Shown: positions 15,888-27,474 of the stretch, piece by piece
Position numbering within the stretch: the first letter of the stretch is position 1
How the letters are laid out: every line of letters begins with the position of its first letter
Assembly: GCA_021018995.1 (NCBI GenBank)
Contig: CM037587.1
Span: forward strand, 67,289,604-67,353,603
Direction of reading: 5' to 3'
Source of the DNA: Chloranthus sessilifolius
Lineage: Eukaryota > Streptophyta > Magnoliopsida > Chloranthales > Chloranthaceae
DNA length: 64,000 nucleotides
Notes under the pieces: model-generated
The model's input: the letters and a program-made list of their open reading frames with translations, nothing else
The model's database searches: none
What the model was told of the DNA's origin: nothing
Made by a program: the position numbers and the translations under genes

Positions 15888-17496
15888 TGTGCAACCGTGG
15901 GATCCATGGCGGTCCCGTCGCGACGATGCGCTCTCTAATGAAAATATAGAGTTGCCACCCAGAGCTTTCGGTGTCCCGGGATACCTAGTTCATTTTTATG
16001 AGCACCGAAGTGCTAAAAATATGACTCTGAATCCGGTCCACACCAAAGGCTCTTGGGTAGGGGCTTCGGTTATCGATCGGGAAGGTGTTAGGCACCCGAT
16101 CAACCCGCTTAACGCGGTCTCTACTAATGGCCAACAATAAAATAAAGTAGGAGCAAGGAAAATAGCTTCATCTTGCCCAAAATGGCTTGGAATCCTATTT
16201 GTGCCACTCCGTTCCTATCGAAAAATCGGCGGCGTAACGGCACAAATGAGAGGATAGAGGGAGCTAGAAAGAGATAGGAGAAGAAAGGGGCGAGCCGTAG
16301 CCCTCGGGCCCTTGTAGCACTGTAGAGGAGACTTGCATGGCTTGCTTTGATGAGCTTTCGAAGGCTTGAATGGTAGAGAAATGGGTTCTAGCCCTTAGGA
16401 CTTAAAGCTAAGAGGAAGGGGATGGAGGCTAGGGGATCACACACCTAGGCTAAGGGTTTTGGATACAAGAACAAAATTTGAAAATGAGGTTTTGGAATTC
16501 TGAAATTTGGATGAAAATAGTGCACAAAAGGGAGGAAGAACTTCTCACTTTGAGCTCTTTCTCTCTTAAGCAAATTTTTCAACCCTTAAACCAAGGGGAG
16601 GGGGGCTCTATTTATAGGAAAAGGGTGGGTTAGGGGGCCACTTAGATGGTAATTGGGTTTATCAATTACGTAATCTTGCATCTAAGGATTCCTAGGGTTT
16701 TTGGGGCCTTGAAAGGTGTGGGAAGGTCCTCTAATGGTGGATGATGGGGAGAGGCCTTAAGCCACTAAAGGGGTTGCCAATAGGTAAGGAATGGGTGCAG
16801 CAGGACTATCAAAACACACCCCAAAGGTCGAGGTGGTCAACAAGTCAAACCCCTAGCACGATTAAGGTAAATCGAGCGATTCTTGTTCATATGCAGTGCA
16901 ACTAATAGTTGCGTCGCAAATGTATAGTAAAACAAGATCTTGCATAAAGGCCGAAGTTAGCCTCGCGAGGGGTTGGGGGACCCATTTATGCCTGGCACAA
17001 CTATTAGTTGCGCCAGGCCATTTTTGGGGGAAAAATACCTGGCACAACTATTAGTTGCACCAGGCAAATCTAGGGGGAAAATGGCCTGGCGCAACTATTA
17101 GTTGCGCCAGGCAAAAATCTGGAAATTCTGCCCAATTTTCAAATGGCCATAACTTTTGATGTACAACTCCGATTGGGGTGATTCTTGGCTCGTTGGAAAG
17201 ATGGAGAAGTCTTATTTCCAATGGTATATGATTTGATATCAGTAAAAGATCTCAGCTAGTCCTAGTGCACCACTCTTCATCCATTGCCCGGGAAGGTTAG
17301 GTTTAGGGTTCGGGATGGGTTCTAAGGGTTGGGATTGGTTTCTAAAGGTTTGGGATAGGTTTCTAAGGGATATAGGGTGATTCCTAAGGGTTTGGGGTGA
17401 TCCCTAAGGGTTCCATTCATGCCATGAGAAGCTCAGAATTGCACCTCTCTTAAAAGGTGTTTCGATCGGGCCTTGGGCCAAATTTGGGTGTCTACA
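15888..17496 (-). mobile_element. Family-A LTR copy 3
   Basis: A 1,609-bp LTR in minus orientation: TGTGCAA at 15888 is the reversed end and GGTGTCTACA at 17496 the reversed start. Unlike copy 2 it continues directly into internal sequence (17497 onward), so it is the 3' LTR of a truncated element. It carries a TATA-like ctatttatagg at 16609-16619 and four palindromes at 16886-17112. Confidence 0.9.
16886..17112. repeat. Palindrome cluster (LTR copy 3)
   Basis: Four copies of the TGGCGCAACTA/TAGTTGCGCCA palindrome. The copies at 16993, 17041 and 17086 extend to CCTGGC...GCCAGG, giving longer perfect arms. They sit about 270-500 bp upstream of the reversed TATA box. Confidence 0.88.
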
Positions 17497-18800
17497 GATG
17501 CCCCTCTTTGGTATCCGATCACTGGTGATCGTATGCCAAAGAAAAGAGACATCCGAAGAGGCCCAAGGCAATACTGGAAGGTCCGCTATATTCAGAACGA
17601 ACTTCAAACATCAAGTGAGTAACACGGTGAGAAAACGAAAGCCCTGGAGTGCCAGGCTAATCATTCGTTTCTCGAGGTCATCGGTTCCCAAGTGCTTAGC
17701 GACATTACTGGGCATAACCGAGGTGGAATGAGTTGCGAAAGCCCAATAGTTGGGAAAAACGTTCGCTTCTCGAGTTGCGAAAGCCCGTTAGTCAGGAAAA
17801 ACGTCCGCTTCTTGAGATGATTTGAAGGTGATTGATGTTCGAGATTCATTATGAATGCAATAGCTTCGTAAGTAAGAGGGGTGATCGACCCACATTTAAA
17901 GATAGGCGTAAAGAAAGCATACACAAGGCTCCAAATTTTGCGTCCAATCCTACAAGGCATTTGATGACCTCATTGAATTATTCACAAGTGCCCCTGCGAA
18001 AAGCAGGGTTCGAGATCTTTGGGTGAACCCATCAATCCCGAAGTTTATTTAGCATTACCACCTGAGCAAAGTGAATAGATGTCATAACACTTTTTAGGAG
18101 TGCGTGCCATTTTTCAAAATGTGCCCCAGATCCACATGACCCAGAGTATCCAGTTTCGACTTCCTTAAACAAATCCAGCCAAACATTGGGCACCTCCCAA
18201 AAGGGGGCATCCAATCCTGGCATTTATTGCCTCATAATCATGCACCCATCAGAGGCAATAAGCAATAAAAAAGGCGATGGAAGCCCCGACCCGGACCCAC
18301 CCGGGTATAATTTACGAGGACAAACGACCATCATACGGATACCCAGACACATGGCGTACACTTTATAGGGATACCGCTGCCCATACAGGTTTTAAGCCTG
18401 CATAAAATAAAAGGGAAATGAACTCTTCTGAATGCATGGTTGCACATAGTTTGATTGACACATAATCTCATTCTCAACAGGTTGGTCTCAACCAACGATT
18501 GACCTTTTCAAGGGAGAATCCGAAGCTTAAGAGAACTCAAGTTCACACGAATCTAAAACAGAGCGCTCATCGCTCAAAAGATTTAGCAGTGGGGTTGACC
18601 CAATTGAAACATTGACTGTTTGACCGGGACTGACACCGTTGCTCCTACTTTGAAGTAGGATCCATGGATCCAAGGCGAACCTTTGACCTAGGACATTAAT
18701 TTTGCACATCTGCGTTATCGATAAAGCATTGACATTTTATCGCATCGAAACACGCATGTGCGTCTCTATGCGTAGCATGAAAACATAGATTTCTTTTTCT
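17497..18800 (-). mobile_element. Family-A internal 3' region, truncated
   Basis: Reversed, this matches the segment before the 3' LTR of the full-length element (about 45000-46318). It includes the polypurine tract (caaagaggggcatc reversed at 17497-17510), the gaacgttttt/ctcgag repeats and the gtacgggcagcggtatccc block. Similarity fades around 18800, where CACTA transposase sequence begins, so the element is broken there. Confidence 0.8.
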
Positions 18801-18829
18801 TTTCAAAATGATTTTCATTTTTTTGGTAT

Positions 18830-19677
18830 CATCAGGAGCGTAGTTCTCATGCATCTTCCAACGTGATGTTCCACAAATGTCGCACTTCTGTTTGTCAATC
18901 GATTCTTTATAGTACAACATACAATTATTTGGACAAGCATCAATTTTATTGTAACTGAGTCCCAAGTCCGTAACTATCTTTTTACTTTGTGTAAAATTAT
19001 CTGGAAGTTTCGATCCTTCAGGGAGCACCTCTCTTAACAAGTCAAGTAACATTGAGAAGGATTTGTTGCTCCATCCACAAAGGCACTTGATATGCCATAG
19101 TCTTACGATAAAAGATAATTTTGTATGTTTACACCCCGTGTAGAGGGCCAACTCCGCATCATCGGCCAATTTAAAAAATCTAGTTGTATTGTCATCCAAT
19201 GTACTCTCTGTGCCTTGTCTCGGACTATCATGAATTTCTTCTTCACTCGGAACCCCACACAAATCATGTAACATGCTCCTCATATCATCAGTTGTATCAT
19301 CATCTTCTTCAACTACATCGCCAATGGTTCATCTCGTAAACTCAATGACGTGTTATTTTCCCGTGAAAAACCACGTGTGTAGCTCTTCCCAATTGCCATA
19401 TGATATGATCATATGTTGTCTTCACGTCTTGATAGTAGACGTTGCAACATTTGATCTGAGGGCATTTTAACCTTCCATCATAAACTGCTCCACGAGAGTC
19501 AGCAAATTTAATGAAATCTCTTGCCCCATCATAGTATGCTTCAGTGTTTCTATTATAGCAACATATTTTAAAAAGTCATTACTTTCACCACTTCATCAAA
19601 ATACTAGCTATTTAGGAATATTAATTAGTCGTAATAAAAAATGCTTACCGAGGCTTCTGCATCCAGCTTTTATCCAT
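18830..19677 (-). pseudogene. CACTA (En/Spm) TNP2-type transposase, 5' part only
   Basis: Exon 1 starts at 19677 (MDKSWMQKPR, then a GTAAG donor). Exon 2, from about 19557, encodes YYDGARDFIKFADSRGAVYD and LKCPQIKCCNVYY, the transposase-associated zinc-binding domain found at the N-terminus of TNP2-like proteins. After stops near 19320 the frame reopens (19283-18830) as RFFKLADDAELALYTGCKH, KLSFIVRLWHIKCLCGWSNK, IVTDLGLSYNKIDACPNNCM and CDICGTSRWK, the start of the TNP2 domain. The DDE catalytic region that should follow is missing because family-A sequence abuts at about 18800. It cannot encode an active enzyme. Confidence 0.9.
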
Positions 19678-20738
19678 AATGTCTATGCAAGAAGCTTTGA
19701 AAATAGAGATTGATTATTTGAGCTGAGCTCGTGAGACTAGTATGAGAAAGTGAGAGAAAGTGAGAAAGACTAGTGATACTAATACGATCAAACACTATGA
19801 TTCAACTTTATCAATCACAAGGAGGGTCGACAAAATAAGTAATAGACATACCTATGATATAGGTATGAGAAGCAGCTGTCAGAAAAACTTAATATAAGTG
19901 CAAAAGAAGAGAAGAAATGCAATGAATCTCATGTTAACAAACATATAAATGCACAATAGCAAATAAAAATACCTATGATATAACTCCTGCAATACCAGAT
20001 ATCAGCAGTAAATCAGCAAATTGATCTTTGTTGAAGGGAAAACGTGCTTTAAATAATATTGCATTAAGAAGCAAAATCCATAAAGAACATTTTTTTAGTT
20101 TGGCTGATACTTTCCTAGTTGCTATGTAAGTAAGTTTGGCTGATACTTTCCTATTTTGAAAAAGTAAAAAATTTGATTCTAATAAAAAACTCAGTAGGGT
20201 AATCTTTCTTCTGTAATTAAGTGATTTTTTTTTAAATTTACAGATGGCTTTAACCGAGAAGCATCAGATTTGGGTTTTTTTTCTCCCCTATACTTGCTAA
20301 AGCATATGCAATTCAGTGAAGTATTCAACCAAAATTAAGTTTTTTTCTTTAAAAGTTTCCAATTCTCTCTATCTAACTGAACCAAAGCGAACTAAATCGC
20401 AAACTAGTTCCACACTAGAATGGAAAGGCTAAGGGAAAAGAATGAGGAATAAAATCTTACATTTTCTTGGAGCTTCAAACCAGCTTGCTTCACAAGAACC
20501 TACAAATTCCAAGTTTGAAACTAGTCAGTCATAAATCGAATGTATGAAAAACAAATAGAAAGCATATAGACAGAATCTCTATATGTACCATCATACAATC
20601 AATCCAAATCCACGATTATGCAACAGTCCCCAGCCCGTTTGCTAGACAGATAAATAAGAAACATGGGACCAAGTGCAATAACTTAGAATATTCCTTATGA
20701 CAGATGTGCTTCTTCTGAGTTTTTTAATGTATTTAAAG
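19678..20738. other. Unassigned CACTA body sequence
   Basis: Upstream region of the TNP2 gene with AT-rich sequence and no recognised coding segment. A possible short exon on the minus strand near 20470-20510 (VLVKQAGLKLQEN between splice-like signals) could not be assigned. Confidence 0.35.
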
Positions 20739-21276
20739 GGTGAAGAGCTAAAGAAGCTGATTGGAGCTCCTGCTTACATAGAATGTAGTTCAAAAACTCA
20801 GCAGGTATGGTGCTTCCTCAAAAACTCAGTTTTAGAGAGGTCTTGGATAATTTGACAACTACTGTAGATCATCTAATATGATAGTAATGGGTTTGTAATG
20901 TTAAATTACAAAATCACATCGACACACCCACACAACTAATAGTGGATATTGCATTTATTATATACATATATGAACACCACACACACGACTACATCTAAGA
21001 TGCATTTATTTAGGATATACAGAGATGCATTTGATATACTGTTTCAGCTAGCTCCAGGTTCTAATTCAACTTAGCCATCCATACCAGTTTTGTCCTAAAT
21101 ATTGAACCATGGTTTTGTTTCTTTTATGGCATATGTGCGTGATACAGAATGTGAAAGCTGTTTTTGATGCGGCCATTAAGGTGGTGCTCCAGCCACCCAA
21201 GCAAAAGAAGAAGAAGAGAAAGGCGCAGAAGGCTTGCTCCATTTACATAAGCAAGAAGAATTCAATAAGAAAATGA
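20739..21276 (+). pseudogene. ROP/RAC small GTPase, last two exons
   Basis: Exon 20739-20804 encodes GEELKKLIGAPAYIECSS and ends in a proper CAG/GTATGG donor. Exon 21148-21276 encodes [17 protein letters not shown], a polybasic [14 protein letters not shown] stretch, then a changed tail. ROPs are plasma-membrane Rho-type switches whose C-terminal CaaX (usually CSIL) is prenylated. Here CSI is followed by [10 protein letters not shown] and a stop, so the CaaX box is lost by an indel. The G1-G4 nucleotide-binding exons are not visible upstream. Exon borders match those of plant ROP genes, so this is genomic capture. Confidence 0.9.
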
Positions 21277-21570
21277 AGACGCATCATGGACTGAGGTATT
21301 ATTACCTGAGAAAAGGCCGGTGTGGTCAACATTTAGTATACACACCAACACCAGAGTACATCTATCAGCAAATAAAGTTTCCTCATATATTTGCTGCTAC
21401 ACAATTAAATTCTACAAAGAGTCTTCTCCAATTTACTAATAAAAACAGGAATATATACCAAAACATTAATGGTGATCCTTAAGAGTATCAGTGGAGAAAA
21501 AAAATCTTCAACAGACTGGCAAGATGATTTTCAAAAGATTCCTTTCAGACCATCAAAGAATTAGTATTAC

Positions 21571-21980
21571 CTGTTGAACAGTTAGCCGCTTTATAATTCT
21601 CACTCCTAAACAGAAAAAACGAGTATCACATCTTGATAATGAGATCCTATTAATTCCCTCCTTGACACATGCCATGATCTGCATAAGAGGGATAAAACAT
21701 CCCAATTGAAACATATCAATATATGATTCCCCAATCCGTAGGAATCTTTATCCAAAATGGTGTATAGGGGTGGATGAATTGAAACCACTATGAGGATTTG
21801 ATAATTGTATTAGGTGCATGAGATAGAACGCGATCAAAGACAGTATCATAATCATAAATTAAAAGAGAGAACAACTCATGAAGGAAGAAAAAATACTCAC
21901 TGCTGGACCATCACCACGGCCATTAATTCCTAATAATTGAGAGCCAGGCCTATTAGTCGTTCGGATTAGAACACCTGTAG
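21571..21980 (-). pseudogene. SIZ1: SIZ1 SUMO E3 ligase, two PINIT-domain exon fragments
   Basis: Going 5' to 3' on the minus strand, 21980-21901 reads RTTNRPGSQLLGINGRGDGP, ending in a GTGAGT donor. Then 21678-21571, a 36-codon exon with TTATGCAG acceptor and GTAATA donor, reads [18 protein letters not shown] and [12 protein letters not shown]. Both match consecutive PINIT-domain exons of plant SIZ1, the nuclear E3 that attaches SUMO. Order, spacing and splice sites are kept. The SAP, PHD and SP-RING parts are absent. It lies opposite in strand to the neighbouring ROP fragment inside the same CACTA remnant. Confidence 0.85.
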
Positions 21981-21982
21981 GC

Positions 21983-22671
21983 ATAAATACATACACCATC
22001 AAGGAAACAGATGAGTACAGTCATACAAAAATTCAGTTCGTTTTATATTAGGGAGACTCAAGAGGTCCTTTGAGTTGGTAATACCATGTGAAGCAATTGA
22101 ATCAGATGATCCACTTACCATAGTTGTTTTTAGTTCCGTCAACGGGAAGGACTACATAATAGGTACCAAAAGGCCCCAACAAATTCAATGACACTAGCTG
22201 AGATGGGAACATATAACATCAAAACAAAAATAATATAATGTTGGGTCGAAAATAGCAACAAAAAAATAAAAAAAATACAAAAATCAGTTCAACCGATACT
22301 CTAAAAAACCCAAAATATCATACTAAACCTTCACAAAATGGCTTCAATCAAAGGACAAATGATAATCCTGGCATTCATACTCTAGCTACGATGCACGCAG
22401 GCTAGAAAAATTGAGGAAACAAAGGCTAAAACTATTTGTGTCCTAGATAGTGTCTCTAATACATGATATTTTTCAATTTTGAAAAAAAAACCAAGACTCT
22501 CAAACGACACCACTAATCATTTAACCCTTTTGCAGGATGAATCTGTATGAGATACAAACATAACAAAATGTATCATAGCCGGCTTAATCAGTCGACGAAG
22601 TTCATGATGACAAGAAGTGAAATGAGGGTGTGAGAAGAAAAGCGATTGAATCTTATTTTTTTGTTTAAAGA
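21983..22671. other. Unassigned sequence with a possible further exon
   Basis: A minus-strand segment at 22125-22200 reads LLGPFGTYYVVLPVDGTKNN, ending at a GTAAG donor, and looks like a captured exon, but I do not recognise the gene. The rest is AT-rich. Confidence 0.35.
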
Positions 22672-23400
22672 TAAACTAACTAAATCAATTTCATCCATAT
22701 ATGCTCAAATCCACCAAAACAAATAAATCATCCCAAAAAAATTTGTAGCTCAAAATAAAAAAAGTCCATGAAGAAAACAAAAAGATCATTATCAGTGTGA
22801 TCAAATCTACAACTCTCAGATTGAAAAGAAAAAAAACATATATCAGAAAAACCAAAATAAAAACAAATAACTCCTTGCAGTTCCAAATGCACAAAACAAA
22901 ACATGCAAAGAAGAAAAATTACAAATGGTGACCTAAACTAATAGTGTTTTTTTCTTAAACTTACTAAATCAATTTCATCCCTGTCATGCCCATATGCACC
23001 AGAAAAGTAAATAATGAAAAGAAAAGATAAAAAGTAGATAAAAAATACAAAAAAACCCATAAAAACGAAAAGATAATACCAGTGTGATCGAATCCACAAC
23101 TCTCAGATTAAAAAAAAAATAAAAAAAATAACAAAATAAGAGCAAATGACCTCCTTTCAATTGCAAATTCAACAAAACAAAATATGCGAGGAACAAAAAA
23201 TACAAATGGTGATCTTAAAATGGTGGTTATTTTTTCTTTTAACTAACTATATCAATTTCATCCCTATCATGCCCAACACACCACAAAAAAAAAAAAACTG
23301 ATGGATACATCACTCAAATTCACAACTTTCAGATTTAAAAAAAATACATATATAAGAAATACCCAGATAAAAACAACTTCCAAAATCAAGTAAACTGGAT
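22672..23400. repeat. Diverged tandem repeat, about 280-bp unit
   Basis: Two full units and one partial start with actaaatcaatttcatcc (about 22680, 22963, 23246) and include gatcaaatctacaactctcag-like and acaaatggtgacct-like blocks. Copies differ by many indels in A-runs. Confidence 0.7.
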
Positions 23401-24375
23401 TTAAAAAATAAAACAAATGATCTGAAAAAAAAAACCTCTCTGTGGATCCTCTCCCCACCATCTCTTCCTCCACCAACTACCATTGGCCGCGTCGACACCA
23501 CAACACAATCATCTGTGGCCACAAATCCAATGCGTGGAGAACACCAGACATCAGGAACACCAACCACACCAGAGATCTTACTGCTTTAAGCTCGATTTCT
23601 TCCCCAATAACCTTGCATCAACAGAGTGAATTTTCAGAAAAACCTTAACACAACAAATAAAAAAAAAAAAAGAGAAAATAGTGAGATTCGAAAGATACTA
23701 ACGAGGATGAGATCAGGGAGATATTTTAGAGGATTGGAGCGCTCGATCGGCGGAAGAAGCTGCAACCAGAGAATCCAGCTCTAAAAGCAACTTCGTTCTC
23801 TGCAACTATTCGATCTATCGGTTTCATCACTTCTTTTCACCATCTGCAATAAGTCCATAACCAAAACACAGAGATCTAATCCCATATCAAAATAAAACCC
23901 CAAAACAAAGATCATTCAGATCAAAAACTGAAAATAAACACAAAAAATGAAACCTTACCGAATTGTGGCCGGCGCATGATCAGTCCAAGGAACCCTAGCG
24001 AGCTGAACCTGCACCGATTTCCACCGCCCAACTCTTGATCGAAAACAAAACACGCGAGCAGCAAAAGAAAGGCCTAAGTTACTTGAATCGCCTGAGATTA
24101 GATAAACTCTAGTCTTGGCAGGATTAGGGCTTAGTTTGGGGGTTTCGATGGGAGTGGCGGAGGAGGAGAGAAGCTAGCTAGGGTTTCAGAGGGGAGTTCG
24201 GGAAAAGGGAGAAGGGTTTGAGTTCGTGAGAAGGGAGGTCTTGTGAAGGAAAAAAAAATGATTTATATAGGGCCCGACAAAGTGGGTCATGGGCGTTAAG
24301 TGGAGTGGCCGGGTTGGCTCTCGGGGTATGGCCCAAATCTTCCCCTACACCGACGGCTTCTAAATTTCCGCCGTC
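23401..24375 (-). other. CACTA sub-terminal region, 5'-UTR-like
   Basis: No long ORF. On the minus strand 24250-24060 looks like a plant leader, with AACCCTAGC and CTTCTCTCCTCC stretches, and it lies directly inside the CACTA terminus. It may be the transcription start region of the element or of a captured promoter. Confidence 0.35.
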
Positions 24376-24400
24376 GGCGTATGCTATATTTTTTGTAGTG
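24376..24400 (-). repeat. CACTA terminal inverted repeat end
   Basis: Reversed sequence begins CACTACAAAAAATATAGC, the canonical CACTA start; TTA follows at 24401-24403. Confidence 0.75.
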
Positions 24401-24749
24401 TTACTAATTTCCTGGCGCATATTCTATAATCTATAATTATCGTGCTTTGCTATCTACATCAAGAGATATCATAGCTGTGCTAATCAGGTACCATTTACAT
24501 TATATTGTCTCCAATTCTCATTATTTGGTATGAGAGAGGGTGTTTCCACGGGAAAAGAGTGGATTGGTCCCTTAGGCAGTGGCAAATCATGACCAAATAA
24601 CATAGACATATAGGCGAAGGTTAAACTCTGCCATTGGCGGTGAAGGTAAAAAAATCGCTAGTACTTTCTACAATTTGGTCATGAAATTGCAGCTTAAATG
24701 CCAATCAAACCTGCTTTTTTTCAATAAACTCTCTTCCTCATATGATCAG

Positions 24750-25190
24750 GGAAATTGGAAAAACCCCGGCAATTGCACAATTCTCAATGGGGAATGATGT
24801 GTCCTGCAGAAACTCCAGAGGGACAGGTAACTTCTTTTTTTAATTTTTAAAGACATCAAATACTAGAAATAACTGATTTAATTAGATCCTTGTACGGTAG
24901 ACTTGTGGTTTGGTAAATAATCTAGCTTTGATGGTGTACATCACAGTAGGATCAGCAACAAATCCTATTTTGGAGTTTTTAGAAGAATTTAACACCGAAA
25001 GTTTTGAGGTACATCCTTTTGAAAGATGTCCAGGTTCATATTGTCTATAATCCTCCTGTCCCTTTGATAAAAGTTTTTTTGTTCTCCGTAGGAAATATCT
25101 CCTACTGGCAGCCTCTGTCCTGCCTCAAGAGACTAAATTTTTTGTAACCCTGCCTTTTTGCCAAAGGCTTTGAGAGCCCTAAGGAGACGG
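24750..25190 (+). pseudogene. RPB2: RNA polymerase II second-largest subunit, three exon fragments
   Basis: Exon 24750-24826 reads [20 protein letters not shown], then TPEGQ, before a GTAAC donor. Exon 24901-25008 reads [20 protein letters not shown] and [13 protein letters not shown]. Exon 25092-25190 begins EISP and, after frame damage, has PQETKFFV and LPKALRALRRR. These are consecutive segments of the RPB2 core of nuclear Pol II; the [13 protein letters not shown] block is highly conserved. The full protein is about 1,190 residues, so this is under a tenth. Introns are present, so it is a DNA-level copy within the second CACTA remnant. Confidence 0.9.
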
Positions 25191-25752
25191 GTACACATTT
25201 GTTATTTCAAAATTCATATCTTTCAGCACTATAGATGCTTTACTTTGTTCCATTATTAGATTGCCATATGCCAATGATTTGTAGTTATATTGCTTTTACC
25301 CTTTTGTGTTTTGTATCCATTGTGTGCTCATCTCTTAAGTATATTATAGGCGATTCTTATCTCTTTTTTCATATTATGGGTGCTCAGAAATTTATATCAT
25401 AAAATGACTTTTTAGCCAGATCAGTTATATATACATATAATCTAAAAAACTAGCAAAGTTTTGGGCAATTTTGTTGCCAGATTTAGACATGAAAGCATAA
25501 TTTGGTGCTTTATATATGAAAAAAGGAGTGGTAATAAAAGCAAATAAAAGCAGCAAAAGACGGGTAATGAAAGATAAACTAGCCAAAAAGGATCCTAATA
25601 GACCAAAGAGGCCTCCTAGTGCTTTCTTTGTTTTCTTGTAAGCATCTCTTTTCGTTCTTGGTTGGTACATGGGGAGTGAATTTTATATCATAGCTGTTGC
25701 ATTTCACCTTAATCTTTTCTTCTCGTTCATGTTGTGTAAATAAATATTGCAG

Positions 25753-25960
25753 GGAAGATTTCAGGAAGATTTACAAACAAGAGCATCCTAATGTGAAGGC
25801 AGTCTCAGCTGTAAGTACAATGGTTATTGACGCGCACTGATTACTTCATGGTTTCTTATTTCCTTCATTTTCGGATCATATAATGAGTTTGGTCAATTGG
25901 AAACTGATGTTGAAGGTTGGAAAAGCTGGGGGAGAGAAGTGGAAGTCAATGTCTGCTAAC
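25753..25960 (+). pseudogene. HMGB-type HMG-box fragment, two exons
   Basis: Exon 25753-25810 reads EDFRKIYKQEHPNVKAVSA with a GTAAG donor; exon 25916-25960 reads VGKAGGEKWKSMSAN. These are the two halves of a plant HMGB box, a chromatin DNA-bending protein, joined in the usual place. The acidic tail and the rest of the box are missing. Confidence 0.85.
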
Positions 25961-26399
25961 CATTTTATTCTGTTTAAAACCTAGCATAATTTCACAAATG
26001 AATAAGTAAATCATATTACTTGCTCATTTGTTCTAGGGGGTGCAAGTCCAACATACCCATAAAAGGAAATTGTTTGGCTGTATCTAATTTCTAACCTATT
26101 GTTTTACTCCAATTGCATAAAATGCCTTCATATAATTTAGTTATATCAGGCAATTTAATTGCAATAATAACCATGTAAGTAGGTTCGAGTGCTTCTGGAT
26201 CGAGCTCACGCTGTTATTGTTTGTGGGAATTTCAATTGTATCGCAAAAGCAAGACTGATTCTATGGCTCTTCTGTCCTTATGTGAAGTATGTGTTTGAAA
26301 TTTGTTATGTGCTTGGAGTATTATCAGTTTAATTGCTTAATATCATCAATATTTCAATTTAATTGCTTAATATCATAAATATTTAATTACGCTCTCATT
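25961..26399. other. Unassigned sequence
   Basis: A plus-strand open segment near 26199-26290 (VRVLLDRAHAVIVCGNFN) follows a gtag acceptor and may be another captured exon; I cannot name it. Confidence 0.35.
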
Positions 26400-27111
26400 T
26401 TGATTTCAGGCGAAGGTTTTCGATTTGAAACTCACCTTAAACGGATCACTAGGGGACGGGGATACTTTGCAGGAGAGGCGAAGCACAATTATTTTTTTTT
26501 TAATTATGAAAATAGGTCATGGGGTCTTTAGATTGTTAACTCTCTTTCTTTTCTTCTTTTTTTTTGTTTGAATAAAATGATTGAGCATGTAAAGTTTAAA
26601 ATATTTGGTTGATTTGAAATGTTGGATCATAGGTTGAGATGTAATATTTTGTTTGAATAAAAGAATTGGGCATCTATTTTATTTATGGATGTGTTTAAAT
26701 ATGAGATTAATAGCTTTTTTTCTTTATATAATTTTTTTTAAAGCATTAAAAAATTGCATTACAAAAAGCATAAAAAATATTGCATTCATAAAAAGCATAA
26801 AAAAAATATTATTTTAAAAAAATTTGCATAAAAAATTGTCGACGTAATTTTTTTTTAAAAAAAATTTGCATAAAAAAATCACTGCCCTAAACAGTTGTAA
26901 AAAAAGGAGTGGTTTTTTTTTACCACTATCCAAGACAGTGGTTTATGAACTTCAAAAATCACTGTTTTGTATAGTGGTAAAAAAAAACCACTCCTTTTTT
27001 TACAATTGTTTATGGCAGTGATTTTTTGAAAAAAAATCATTGTCAAAGACAGTGATTTTTTGAAAAAATCACTGTTTAAGGAAGTGGTTTTTTTGGCTTT
27101 TTCACGTAGTG
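26400..27111 (+). mobile_element. CACTA right terminus (copy related to 61147-61786)
   Basis: Ends ggctttttcacgtagtg at 27111, i.e. CACTACGTGAAAAAGCC reversed. Sub-terminal part 26880-27100 has many short inverted units of the type aatcactg/cagtgatt. The inner part 26400-26480 (caggcgaagg..., ggatcactagggg, aggagaggcgaagca) is matched at 61147-61230. The next three bases are ATG. Confidence 0.75.
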
Positions 27112-27179
27112 ATGGTGTTGGTAGTATAATTTTGTTTCAATGTTTACCTGTTTTTATCATCATTGAAAAATTTATACAG

Positions 27180-27474
27180 TGCTAAGGGAGCGGATGAATG
27201 TCCTAAATCCTTATGTCCGCCAATTTTTGGTGGGATGGATCACACTATTGGATAGTGTTCCGGACATTGATATGCTCGGTTTTCTTCTAGATTTTCTTGA
27301 TGGTAAATATGCTTTGATTACACAATTCACCTGCTGAAAACTTGTTAAAATTTGCTTATTAGAAATTACATGCAAGCTCAGGGCTTATTAAAATTTCTAG
27401 GACTGTTCAATATGATTCATGATTCCAGCCATGAAATACGACAGCAAGCAGACATGACACTTTCTGAATTTCTC
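27180..27474 (+). pseudogene. VAC14: VAC14 fragment, two exons
   Basis: Exon 27180-27302 reads VLRERMNVLNPYVRQFLVGW and LDSVPDIDMLGFLLDFLDG before a GTAAAT donor; exon 27401-27474 reads LFNMIHDSSHEIRQQADMTL before similarity stops inside the exon. VAC14 is the HEAT-repeat scaffold of the Fab1/PIKfyve lipid kinase complex on endomembranes. Reading frame and splice phase are intact over the piece, implying a recent capture. It lies just outside the CACTA end at 27111. Confidence 0.88.

Larger units (their letters stand above)
18830..24400 (-). mobile_element. CACTA element remnant with captured gene fragments
   Basis: The right terminus at 24400 reads, reversed, CACTACAAAAAATATAGC followed by GCCGACGGC-rich sub-terminal sequence; the TNP2 gene runs away from it on the minus strand. 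Between them lie ROP and SIZ1 fragments and a tandem repeat. The left terminus is lost at the family-A junction. Whether the TNP2 gene and this terminus belong to one element is likely but not proven. Confidence 0.6.

Noticed and set aside
20739..21276. A real ROP gene
   Set aside because: The nucleotide-binding exons are missing and the CaaX box is destroyed.
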